Shown here piece by piece: positions 47,575-59,646 of a stretch of DNA of 64,000 nucleotides. The notes below the pieces were generated by a model. It ran no database searches and was not told where the DNA came from. It was given only the letters and a program-made list of their open reading frames with translations. Numbering within the stretch: position 1 is the first letter of the stretch; each line of letters begins with the position of its first letter. The position numbers were made by a program, and so were the translations under genes. The stretch spans positions 5,146,001-5,210,000 of the forward strand of contig NC_134999.1 of assembly GCF_051020985.1 (NCBI RefSeq), given 5' to 3'. The stretch comes from Nomia melanderi. Lineage: Eukaryota; Arthropoda; Insecta; Hymenoptera; Halictidae.

Positions 47575-50532
47575 TAGTCTAAAGTCAATTTCGACCAAAA
47601 GTATCCCGAACTTCCAATGGGTCAGCCGGATGTAGGCTTCGTCCCTATGAGACATCGTCGTGGAGTCCCATCACTGCTAAGTCAAATGGCTACCCCCGAC
47701 CTTCCTGGCAATACTGCCCGACGGAATCCAAGTTTTGCACTTTGGAAACCTGGATTGTATAGTCTAAAGTCAATTTCGACCAAAAGTATCCCGACCTTCC
47801 CATCGGTCAGCCGGATGTAGCCTTGGAACCTATGAGACCTCGTCCTGGAGTCCCATCACTGCTAAGTCAAATGACTACCCCCGACCTTCCTGGCAATTCT
47901 GCCCTGACGGAATGCAAGTTTTGCACTTTGGAAACCTGGATTGTATAGTCGAAAGTCAATTTCGACCAAAAGAATCCCGACCTTCCCATCGGTCAGGCGG
48001 ATGTAGCCTTGGTCCCTATGAGACCTCGTCCTGGAGTCTCATCACAGCTAAGTCAAATGACTCCCCCGACCTTCCTGGCAATTCCGGCCGACGGAATCCA
48101 AGTTTTGCACTTTGGAAACCTGGATTGTATAGTCGAAAGTCATTTTCGACCAAAAGTATCCCGACCTTCCCATCGGTCGGCCGGATGTAGCCTTGGTCCC
48201 TATGAGACCTCGTCCTGGAGTCTCATCACAGCTAAGTCAAATGACTCCCCCGACCTTCCTGGCAATTCCGGCCGACGGAATCCAAGTTTTGCACTTTGGA
48301 AACCTGGATTGTATAGTCGAAAGTCATTTTCGACCAAAAGTATCCCGACCTTCCCATCGGTCGGCCAGATGTAGCCTTGGAACCTATGAGACCTCGTCCT
48401 GGAGTCCCATCACTACTAAGTCAAATGGCTACCCCCGACCTACGTGGCAATTCTGCCCGACGGAATCCAAGTTTTGCACTTTGGAAACCTGGATTGTATA
48501 GTCTAAAGTCATTTTCGACCAAAAGTATCCAGACATGCCCATCGGTCAGCCGGATGTAGCTTTGGTCCCTATGAGACCTCGCCCAGGTGTCCAATCACTG
48601 CTAAGTCGAATGACTGCCCCCGACTTTCCTGGCAACTCTGGCCGGCGGAATCCAAGTTTTCCACTTTGGAAACCTAGATTGTTTAGTCTAAAGTCAATTT
48701 CGACCAAAAGTATCCCGACCTTCCCATCGGTCAGCCGGATGTAGCCTTGGAACCTATGAGACCTCGTCCTGTAGTCCCATCACTGCTAAGTCAAATGGCA
48801 ACCCCCGACCTTGCTGGAAATTCTGCCCGACGGAATCCAAGTTTTCCACATTGGAAACCTGGCTTGTATAGTCTAAAGTTTATTTCGACCAAAAGTATTC
48901 CGACCTTCCCATCGGTCAGTCGGATGTAGCCTTTTTCCGTATGAGATCTCGCCCTGGTGTCCAATCACTGCTAAGTCAACTGGCTTCCCCCGACCTTCCG
49001 GGCAATTCCGGCCGACGGAATCCAAGTTTTCCACTTTGGAAACCTGGTTTGTATAGTCTAAAGTCAATTTCGACTAAAAGTATCCCGTCCCACCCATCGG
49101 TCAGCCGGATGTAGCCTTGGTCCCTATGAGACCTCGCCCTCGTGTCCAATCACTGCTAAGTCAAATGGCTACCCCCGACCTTCCTGGCAATTCTGGCCGA
49201 CGGAATCCAAGTTTTCCACTTTGGAAACCTGTATTGTTTAGTCTAAAGCCAATTTCGACAAAAAGTATCCAGACCTGCCCATCGGTCAGCCGGATGTAGC
49301 CTTGGTCCCTATGAGACCTCGCCCTGGTGTCCAATCACTGCTAAGTCAAATGACTACCCCCGTCCTTCCTGGCAATTCCGCTCGACGGAGTCCAAGTTTT
49401 CCACTTTGGGCACCTGGTTTGTATAGTCAAAAGTCAATTTCGACCAAAAGTATCCTGAACTTCCCACGGGTCAGCCGGATGTAGGCTTCGTCCCTATGAG
49501 ACATCGTCGTGGAGTCCAATCACTGCTAAGTCAAATTGCTACCCCCGACATTCCTGGCAATTCTGCCCGACGGAATCCAAGTTTTCCACTTTGGCAACCT
49601 CGTTTGTATAGTCTAAAGTCATTTTCGACCAAAAGTATCCAGGCCTTCCCATCGGTCAGCCGGATGTAGCCTTGGTCCCTATGAGACCTCTCCCTGGTGT
49701 CCAATCACCGCTAAGTCGAATGGATTCCCCCGACCTTCCTGGCAATTTTGGCCGACGGAATCCAAGTTTTCCACTTTGGCAACCTGGTTTGTATAGTCTA
49801 AAGTCATTTTCGACCAAAAGTATCCAGACCTTCCCATCGGTCAGCCGGATGTTGCCTTGGTCCCTATGAGATCTCGTCCCGGAGTCCCATCACAGCTAAG
49901 TCAAATGGCTCCCCCGACGTTCCTTGCAATTCCGGCCGACGGAATCCAAGTTTTCCACTTTGAAAACCTGGTTTGTATAGTCTAAAGTCAATTTCGACCA
50001 AAAGTATCCAGACCTTCCCATCGGTCAGCCGGATGTAGCCTTGGTCCCTATGAGACCTCGTCCTGGAGTCTAATTACTGCTAAGTCAAATGGCTTCCCCA
50101 GACCTTCCTGGCAATTCTGGCCGACGGAATCCACGTTTTCCACTTTGACAACCTGGTTTGTATAGTGTAAAGTCATTTTCGACCAAAAGTATCCAGACCT
50201 TCCCATCGGTCAGCCGGATGTAGCCTTGGTCCCTATGAGAGCTCGGCCTGGTATCGAATCACTGCTAAGTCAAATGACTACCCCCGACCTTCATGGCAAT
50301 TCTGCCCGACGGAATCAAAGTTTTCCACTTTGGAAACCTGGTTTGTATAGTCTAAAGTCAATTTCGACTAAAAGTATCGCGAACTTCCCATCGGTCAGCC
50401 GGATGTAGCCTTGGAACCTGAGACCTCGTCCTGGAGTCCCATCACTGCTAAGTCAAATCACTACCCCCGACCTTCATGGCAATTCTGCCCGACGGAATCC
50501 AAGTTTTCCACTTTGGAAACCTGGATTGTATA
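47575..50532 (+). repeat. Domain IV HOR copy 4, Q segment (right edge of HOR)
   Basis: Matches 39638-42595 at offset 7,937 bp. Private changes include CGGCCAGATG (48362), AACCCCCGACCTTGC (48800) and TTTCCACATTGG (48843). Correspondence stops near 50532, where AGTCTAAGGTCAATTTCG replaces AGTGTAAAGTC. Beyond this the R and P segments do not follow, so this is the right limit of the HOR domain in the window. Confidence 0.85.
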
Positions 50533-51540
50533 GTCTAAGGTCAATTTCGACCAAACGTATCCCGACCTTCCCGTCGGTCAGCCGGATGTAGCCTTGGTCC
50601 CTATGAGACCTGGTCCCGGAGTCCCATCACAGCTAAGTGAAATGGCTCCCCAGACCTTCCTCGCAATTCCGGCCGACGGAATCCAAGTTTACCACTTTGA
50701 AAACCTGGTTTGTATAGTCTAAAGTCAATTTCGACCATAAGAATCCCGACCCTCCCATCAGTCAGCCGGATGTAGCCTTGGTCCCTATGAGACCTCGGCC
50801 TGGTATCGAATCACTGCTAAGTCAAATGACTACCCCCGACCTTCCTGGCAATTCTGCCCGACGGAATCCAAGTTTTGTACTTTGGAAACCTGGATTGTAT
50901 AGTCTAAAGTCATTTTCGACCAAACGTATCCCGACCTTCCCATCGGTCAGCCGGATGTAGCCTTGGTCCCTGTGAGACCTCTCCCTGGTGTCCAATCACT
51001 TCTAAGTCAAATGGCTTCCCCCGACCTTCCTGGCAATTCTGCCCGACGGAATCCAAGTTTTCCACTTTGGAAACCGGGATTGTATAGTATAAAGTCAATT
51101 TCGACCAAAAGTATCCCGTCCTTCCCATCCGTCAGCCGGATGTAGCCTTGGTCCCTATGAGACCTCGGCCTGGTATCGAATCACTGCTAAGTCAAATGAC
51201 TACCCCCGACCTTCATGGCAATTCTGCCCGACGGAATCCAAGTTTTCCACTTTGGAAACCTGGATTGTATAGTCTAAGGTCAATTTCGACCAAACGTATC
51301 CCGACCCTCCCATCAGTCAGCCGGATGTAGCCTTGGTCCCTATGAGACCTCTCCCTGGTGTCCAATCACTGTTAAGTCAAATGGCTACTCCCGACCTTCC
51401 TCGCAATTCTGCCCGACGGAATCCAAGTTTTGTACTTTGGAAACCTGGATTGTATAGTCTAAAGTCATTTTCGACCAAAAGTAACCCGACCTTCTCATCG
51501 GTCAGCCGGATGTAGCCTTGTTCCTATGAGACCTCGTACT

Positions 51541-52442
51541 GGAGTCCCATCACTGCTAAGTCAAATGACTACTCCCGACCTTCATGGCAATTCTGCCCGA
51601 CGGAATCCAAGTTTTCCTCTTTGGCAACCTGGTTTGTATAGTCTAAAGTCATTTTCGACCAAAAGTATCCAGACCTTCCCATCGGTCAGCTGGATGTAGC
51701 CTTGGGCGCTATTAGACCTCGTCCTTGTGTCCCATCACAGCTAAGTCAAATGGCTCCCCCGACCTTCCACGAAATTCCGGCCGACGGAATCCAAGTTTTC
51801 CACTTTGAAAACCTGGTTTGTATAGTCTAAAGTCAATTTCGACCAAAAGTATCAGGACCTTCCCATCGGTCAGCCGGATGTAGCCTTGGGCCCTATGAGA
51901 TCTCGTCCTGGAGTCCCAGGACTGCTAAGTCAAATGGCTACCCCCGACCTTGCTGGAAATTCTGCGCGACGGAATCCAAGTTTTTCACTTTGGAAACCTG
52001 GATTGTATAGTTTAAGGTCAATTTCGACCAAAAGTATCCCGACCTTCCCATCGGTCTGCCGGATGAAGCCATGGTCCCTATGTGATCTCGTCCTGGAGTC
52101 CCATCACTGCTAAGTCAAATGACTACTCCCGACCTTCATGGCAATTCTGCCCGACGGAATCCAAGTTTTCCTCTTTGGCAACCTGGTTTGTATAGTCTAA
52201 AGTCATTTTCGACCAAAAGTATCCAGACCTTCCCATCGGTCAGCTGGATGTAGCCTTGGGCGCTATTAGACCTCGTCCTTGTGTCCCATCACAGCTAAGT
52301 CAAATGGCTCCCCCGACCTTCCACGAAATTCCGGCCGACGGAATCCAAGTTTTCCACTTTGAAAACCTGGTTTGTATAGTCTAAAGTCAATTTCGACCAA
52401 AAGTATCAGGACCTTCCCATCGGTCAGCCGGATGTAGCCTTG
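51541..52442 (+). repeat. 554-bp (3-mer) offset duplication
   Basis: 51541-51888 recurs at 52095-52442. Both carry ATGACTACTCCCGACC, TTTTCCTCTTTGGC, CAGCTGGATGTAGCC, GGGCGCTATTAGACC, CCTTGTGTCCC, CCACGAAATTCC and AGTATCAGGACC in the same order. The flanks differ (GGGCCCTATGAGATC against GGTCCCTATGAGACC at the right end). Both end units are 184 bp or shorter. Confidence 0.82.
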
Positions 52443-55261
52443 GTCCCTATGAGACCTCGCCCTGGAGTCCAATCACTGCTAAGTCAAATTGCTACCCCCG
52501 ACCTTCCTGGCAATTCTGCCCGACGGAATCCAAGTTTTCCACTTCGGAAACCTGGTTTGTATAGTCTAAAGTCGATTTGGACCAAAAGTATCCCGACCTT
52601 CCCATCGGTCAGCCGGATGTAGCCTCCGTCCCTATGAGACATGGTCCTGGAGTCCCATCAATGCTAAGTCAAATGGCTACCCCCGACCTTCCTGGCAATT
52701 CCGGCCGACGGAATCCAAGTTTTCCACTTTGGAACCCTGGTTTGTATAGTCTAAAGTCATTTTCGAACAAAAGTATCCCGACCTTCCCATCGGTCTGCCG
52801 GATGAAGCCTTGGTCCCTATGTGATCTTGTCCTGGAGTCCCATCACATCTAAGTCAAATGGCTCCCCCGACCTTGCTGGCAATTCTGGCCAACGGAATCC
52901 AAGTTTTCCACTTTGGCAACCTGGTTTGTATAGTCTAAAGTCAATTTCGAACAAAAGTATCCCGACCTTCCCATCGGTCAGCTGGATGTAGACTTGGTCC
53001 CTTTGAGACCTCGCCCTGGAGTCCCATCACTGCTAAGTCAAATGGCTCCCCCGACCTTCCTCGCAATTCTGCCCGACCGAATCCAAGTTTTGCACTTTGG
53101 AAACCTGGTTTGTATAGTCTAAAGTCAATTTCGACCAAAAGTAACCCGACCTTCCCATCGGTCAGCCGGATGTAGCCTTGGTCCATATGAGACCTCTCCC
53201 TGGTGCCCAATCACTTCTAAGTCAAATGGCTTCCCCCGACCTTCCTGGCAATTCTGGCCGACGGAATCCAAGTTTTCCGCTTTGGCAGCCTGGTTTGTAT
53301 AGTCTAAATTCAATTTCGACCAAAAGTATCCCGAACTTCCCTTCGGTCAGCCGGATATAGCCTTGGAACCTATGAGTCCTCGTCCTGGTGTCCCATCACT
53401 GCTAAGTCAAATGGCTACCCCCGACATACCTGGCAATTCTGCCCGACGGAATCCAAGTTTTGCACTTTGGAAACCTGGATTGTATAGTCTAAAGTCAATT
53501 TCGACCAAAAGTATCCCGACCTTCCCATCGATCAGCCGGATGTAGCCTTGGCCCCTATGAGACCTAGTCCTGGAGTCCCATCACAGCTAAGTCAAATGGC
53601 TCCCCCGACCTTCCTGGCAATTCTGCCCGACGGTATCCAAGTTTTCCACTTTGGCAACCTGGATTGTATAGTCTAAGGTCAATTTCGACCAAAAGTATCA
53701 CGACCTTCCCATCGGTCAGCCGGATGCAGCCTTGGTCCCTATGAGATCTCGTCCTGGTGTCCCATCACTGCTAAGTCAAATGGCTACCGCCGACCTTCCT
53801 GGCAATTCTGGCCGACGGAATCCAAGTTTTGCACTTTGGCAACCTGATTTGTATAGTCTAAAGTCATTTCCGACCAAAAGTATCCAGACCTGCCCATCGG
53901 TCAGCCGCATGTAGCCTTGGTCCCTATGAGACCTCGCCCTGGAGCCCCATCACTGCTATGTCAAATGGCTACACCCCACCTTCCTGGCAATTCTGGCCAC
54001 CGGAATCCAAGTTTTCCACTTTGGCAATCTAGTTTGTATAGTCTAAAGTCATTTTCGACCAAAAGTATCCAGACCTTCCCATCTATCAGCCGGATGTAGC
54101 CTTGGTCCCTATGAGACCTTCCCCTGGTGTCCAATCACCGCTAAGTCAAATGACTACCCCCGACCTTCCTGGCAATTCTGCCCCGTCGGAATGCAAGTTT
54201 TGCACTTTGGAAACCTGGTTTGAATAGTCTAAAGTCATTTTCGACCAAAAGTATCCCGACCTTCCCATCGGTCAGCCGGATGTAGCCTTCGTCCCTATGA
54301 GACATCGTCCTGGAGTCCATTCACTGCTAAGTCAAGTGGCTTCCCCCGACCTTCCTCGCAATTCCGGCCGACGGAATCCAAGGTTTCCACTTTGGCAACA
54401 TGCTTTGTATAGACTAAAGTCATTTTCGACCAAAAGTATCCAGACCTTCCCATCGGTCAGCCGGATGTAGCCTTGGTCCCTATGAGACCTCTCCCTGGTG
54501 TCCAATCACTGCTAAGTCAAATGGCTCCCCCCGACCTTCCTGGCACTTCTGGCCGACAGAATCCAAGTTTTCCACTTTTTAAACCTGGATTGTATAGTCT
54601 AAAGGCAATTTCGACCAAAAGTATCCCGACCTTCCGATCGGTCAGCCGGATGTAGCCTTCGTCCCTATGAGACATCGTCCTGGAGTCCCATCACTGCTAA
54701 GTCAAGTGGCAACCCCCGACCTTCCTGGCAATTCTGCCCGACGAAATCAAAGTTTTCCACTTTGGAAACCTGGTTTGTATAGTCTAAAGTCATTTCCGAC
54801 CAAAAGTATCCAGACCTTCCCATCGGTCAGCCGGATGTAGCCTTGGTCCCTATGAGATCTCTTCCTCGAGTCCCATCACTGCTAAGTCAAATGGCTACCC
54901 CCGACCTTCCTGGCAATTCTGCCCGACGCAATCCATGTTTTCCACTTTGGCAACCTGGTTTGTATAGTCTAAAGTCATTTTCAACCAAAAGTATCACGAT
55001 CTTCCCTTCGGTGAGCTGGATGTAGCCTTGGGCGCTATTAGACCTCGTCCTTGAGTCCCATCACAGCTATGTCAAATGGCTACCCCCGACCTACCTGGCA
55101 ATTCTGCCGACGGAATCCATGTTTTGCACTTTGAAAACCTGGTTTGTATAGTCTAAAGTCATTTTCGACCAACAGTATCCAGACCTTCCCATCTGTCAGC
55201 CGGATGTAGCCTTGGTCCCTATGAGACCTCGCCCTGGTGTCCCATCACTGCTAAGTCAAAT

Positions 55262-56815
55262 GACTACCCCCGACCTTCCTGGCAATTCTGCCCCGACGGA
55301 ATGCAAGTTTTGCACTTTGGAAACCTGGTTTGAATAGTCTAAAGTCATTTTCGACCAAAAGTATCCAGACCTTCCCATCTGTCAGCCGGATGTAGCCTTG
55401 GTCCCTATGAGACCTCGCCCTGGTGTCCAATCACTGCTAAGTCAAATGGCTTCCCCCGACCTTCCTGGCAATTCTGTCCGACGAAATCAAAGTTTTCCAC
55501 TTTGGAAACCAGGATTGTATAGTCTAATGTCAATTTCGACGAAAAGTATTCCGACCTTCCCATCGGTCAGCCGGATGTAGCCTTCGTCCCTATGAGACAT
55601 CGTCCTGGAGTCCCAACACTGCTAAGTCAGATGGCTACCCACGACCTTCCTGGCAATTCTGCCCGACGGAATCCAAGTTTTGCACTTTGGAAACCTGGAT
55701 TGTATAGTCTAAAGTCAATTTCGACCAATAGTATCCAGAACTTCCCATGGGTCAGACTTATGTAGCCTTCGTCCCTATGAGACATCGTCCCGGAGTCCCA
55801 TCACTGCTAAGTCAAATGGCTACCCCCGACCTACCTGGCAATTCTGCCGACGGAATCCAAGTTTTGCACTTTGGAAACCTGGTTTGTATAGTCTAAAGTC
55901 ATTGTCGACCAAAAGTATCCAGACCTTCCCGTCGGTCTGCCGGATGTAGCCTTAGTCCCTATGAGATCTCGTCCTGGAGTCCCATCACTGCTAAGTCAAA
56001 TGGCTACCCCCCACATTCCTGGCAATTGTGGCCGACGGAATGCAGGTTTTCCACTTTGGCAACCTGGTTTGAATAGTCTAAAGTCAACTTCGACCAAAAG
56101 TATCCAGACCTTCCCATCGGTGAGCCGGATGTAGCCATTGAACCTATGAGACCTCGTCCTGGAGTCCCATCACTGCTAAGTCGAATGACTACCCCCGACC
56201 TTCCTGGCAATTCTGCCCCGACGGAATGCAAGTTTTGCACTTTGGAAACCTGGATTGTATAGTCTAAAGTCAATTTCGACCAATAGTATCCCGACCTTCC
56301 CATCGGTTAGCCGGATGTAGCCTTGGTCCCTATGAGACCTCGCCCTGGTGTCCAATCACTGCTAAGTCAAATGGCTTCCCCCGACCTTCCTGGCAATTCT
56401 GTCCGACGAAATCAAAGTTTTCCACTTTGGAAACCAGGATTGTATAGTCTAATGTCAATTTCGACCAAAAGTATTCCGACCTTCCCATCGGTCAGCCGGA
56501 TGTAGCCTTCGTCCCTATGAGACATCGTCCTGGAGTCCCAACACTGCTAAGTCAGATGGCTACCCACGACCTTCCTGGCAATTCTGCCCGACGGAATCCA
56601 AGTTTTCCACTTTGGAAACCTGGATTGTATAGTCTAAAGTCAATTTCGACCAATAGTATCCAGAACTTCCCATGGGTCAGACGGATGTAGCCTTCGTCCC
56701 TATGAGACATCGTCCCGGAGTCCCATCACTGCTAAGTCAAATGGCTACCCCCGACCTACCTGGCAATTCTGCCGACGGAATCCAAGTTTTGCACTTTGGA
56801 AACCTGGTTTGTTTA
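55262..56815 (+). repeat. 925-bp (5-mer) offset duplication
   Basis: 55262-55890 recurs at 56187-56815 (offset 925 bp). Shared marks are CTGCCCCGACGGAATGC, TCTGTCCGACGAAATC, AACCAGGATTG, CCCAACACTGCTAAGTCAG and ACCCACGACC. More distant relatives of the same units appear about 1,846 bp downstream of copy 2 (58169 onward), where CCCGACACTGC replaces CCCAACACTGC, and again near 59125. Confidence 0.8.
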
Positions 56816-58879
56816 GTCTAAAGCGAATTCCGACCAAAACTATCCCGACCTTGCCATCGGGCAGCCGGATGTAGCCTTGGTCCCAATGAGACCTCGTCCC
56901 GGAGTCCCATCACAGCTAAGTCAAATGGCTCCCCCGACCTTCCTCGCAATTCCGGCCGACGGAATCCAAGTTTTCCACTTTGAAAACCTGGTTTGTATAT
57001 TCTAAAGTCAATTTCGACCAAAAGTATCCCGACCTTCCCATCGGTCAGCCGGATGTAGCCTTGGTCCCTATGAGACCTCCCCTGGTGTCCAATCACTGCT
57101 AAGTAAAATGGCTACCCCCGACCTTCCTGGCAATTCTGCCCGACGGAATCCAAGTTTTCCACTTTGGAAACCTGGATTGTATAGTCTAATGTCAATTTCG
57201 ACCAAAAGTATGCCGACCTTCCCATGGGTCAGCCGGATGTAGCCTTCGTGCCTATGAGACCTCGTCCTGGAGTCCCATCACTGCTAAGTCAAATGGCTAC
57301 CCCCGACCTACCTGGCAATTCTGCCGACGGAATCCAGGTTTTGCACTTTGGAAACCTGGTTTGTATAGTCTAAAGTCATTTTCGACCAAAAGTATCCAGA
57401 CCTTCCCGTCGGTCTGCCGGATGTAGCCTTAGTCCCTATGAGATCTCGTCCTGGAGTCCCATCACTGCTAAGTCAAATGGCTACCCCCGACATTCCTGGC
57501 AATTGTGGCCGACGGAATCCAGGTTTTCCACTTTGGCAACCTGGTTTGAATAGTCTAAAGTCATTTTCGACCAAAAGTATCTAGACCTTCCTATCTGTCA
57601 GCCTGATGTAGCCTTGGGCCCTATGAGACCTCGCCCTGGTGTCCAATCACTGCTAAGTCAAATGGCTTCCCCCGACCTTCCTGGCAATTCTGTGCGACGA
57701 AATCCAAGTTTTGCACTTTGGAAACCTGGATTGTATAGTCTAATGTCAATTTCGACCAAAAGTATTCCGACCTTCCCATGGGTCAGCCGGATGTAGCCTT
57801 CGTGCCTATGAGACCTCGCCCTGGTGTCCAATCACTGCTAAGTCAAGTGGCTACCCCCGACCTTCCTGGCAATTCTGCTCGACGGAATCCAAGTTTTGCA
57901 CTTTGGAAACCTGGATTGTATAGTCTAAAGCCAATTTCGACCAAAAGTATCCCGACCTTCCCATCGGTCAGCCGGATGTTGCCATGGAACCTATGAGACC
58001 TCGTCCTGGAGTCCCATCACTGCTAAGTCAAATGGGTACCCCCGACATTCCTGGCAATTGTGGCCGACGGAATCCAGGTTTTCCACTTTGGCAACCTGGT
58101 TTGAATAGTCTAAAGTCATTTTCGACCAAAAGTATCCAGACCTTCCCATCTGTCAGCCGGATGTAGCCTTGGTCCCTATGAGACCTCGCCCTGGTGTCCA
58201 ATCACTGCTAAGTCAAATGGCTTCCCCCGACCTTCCTCGCAATTCTGTCCGACGAAATCAAAGTTTTCCACTTTGGAAACCTGGATTGTATAGTCTAATG
58301 TCAATTTCGACCAAAAGTATTCCGACCTTCCCATCGGTCAGCCGGATGTAGCCTTCGTCCCTATGAGACATCGTCCTGGAGTCCCGACACTGCTAAGTCA
58401 GATGGCTACCCACGACCTTCCTGGCAATTCTGCCCGACGGAATCCAAGTTCTGCACTTTGGAAACCTGGATTGTATAGTCTAAAGTCAATTTCGACCAAT
58501 AGTATCCAGAACTTCCCATGGGTCAGCCGGATGTAGCCTTCGTCCCTATGAGACATCGTCCTGGAGTCCCATCACTGCTAAGTCAAATGGCTACCCCCGA
58601 CCTACCTGGCAATTCTGCCGACGGAATCCAAGTTTTGCACTTTGGAAACCTGGTTTGTTTAGTCTAAAGCGAATTTCGGCCAAAAGTATCCCGACCTTCC
58701 CATCGGGCAGCCGGATGTAGCCTTGGTCCCAATGAGACCTCGTCCAGGAGTCCCATCACCGCTAAGTCAAATGGCTTCCTCCGACCTTCCTGGCAATTCC
58801 GGCCGACGGAATCCAAGTTTTCCACTTTGGAAACCTGGATTGTATAGTCTAAGGTCAATTTCGACCAAAAGTATCCCGA

Positions 58880-59646
58880 CCTTCCCATCGGTCAGCCGGA
58901 TGTAGCCTTGGTCCCTATGAGATCTCGTCCTGGAGACCCATCACTGCTAAGTCAAATGGCTACACCCGACCTTCCTGGCAATTCTGCCCCACGGAATCCA
59001 AGTTTTCCACTTTGGAAACCTGGATTGTATAGTCTAAAGTCAATTTGGTCCAAAAGTATCCAGAACATCCCATGGGTCAGCCGGATGTAGCCTTCGTCCC
59101 TATGAGACATCGTCCTGGAGTCCCGACACTGCTAAGTCAGATGGCTACCCACGACCTTCCTGGCAATTCTGCCCGACGGAATCCAAGTTTTGCACTTTGG
59201 AAACCTGGATTGTATAGTCTAAAGTTAATTTCGACCAATAGTATCCAGAACTTCCCATGGGTCAGCCGGATGTAGCCTTCGTCCCTATGAGACATCGTCC
59301 TGGAGTCCCATCACTGCTAAGTCAAATGACTACCCACGACCTTCCTGGCAATTCTGCCCCGACGGAATGCAAGTTTTGCACTTTGGAAACCTGGATTGTA
59401 TAGTCTAAAGTCAATTTCGACCAAAAGTATCCCGACCTTCCCATCGGTCAGCCGGATGTAGCCTTGGTCCCTATGAGATCTCGTCCTGGAGACCCATCAC
59501 TGCTAAGTCAAATGGCTACACCCGACCTTCCTGGCAATTCTGCCCCACGGAATCCAAGTTTTCCACTTTGGAAACCTGGATTGTATAGACTAAAGTCAAT
59601 TTGGTCCAAAAGTATCCAGAACTTCCCATGGGTCAGCCGGATGTAG
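58880..59646 (+). repeat. 556-bp (3-mer) offset duplication
   Basis: 58880-59090 recurs at 59436-59646. Both carry GGAGACCCATCACTGC, GGCTACACCCGACC, CTGCCCCACGGAATCC and the unusual TTTGGTCCAAAAGTATCC in place of TTTCGACCAAAAGTATCC. The second copy has AGACTAAAG where the first has AGTCTAAAG. Confidence 0.78.

Larger units (their letters stand above)
22311..50532 (+). repeat. Domain IV: ~33-mer HOR domain in four copies
   Basis: About 28 kb made of long blocks repeated at offsets that stay constant over kilobases: 7,565, 6,275, 6,460, 6,092, 7,937, 14,029 and 21,594 bp. All are close to whole numbers of monomers. The copies share dozens of rare marks in the same order. Two alternating segments can be followed: a P segment (about 22645-25929 and equivalents) and a Q segment (about 27220-29840 and equivalents). 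A third, R (about 36300-38145 and 42392-44237), is present in only some copies. Differences between copies are mainly gains or losses of whole monomers, plus scattered substitutions. Confidence 0.87.

Noticed and set aside
56004..56303. Minus-strand open frame of 99 codons and similar ones elsewhere
   Set aside because: It is the reverse complement of ordinary monomers, read across a unit boundary in a chance stop-free frame. The pattern repeats with the satellite and lacks any recognisable domain.
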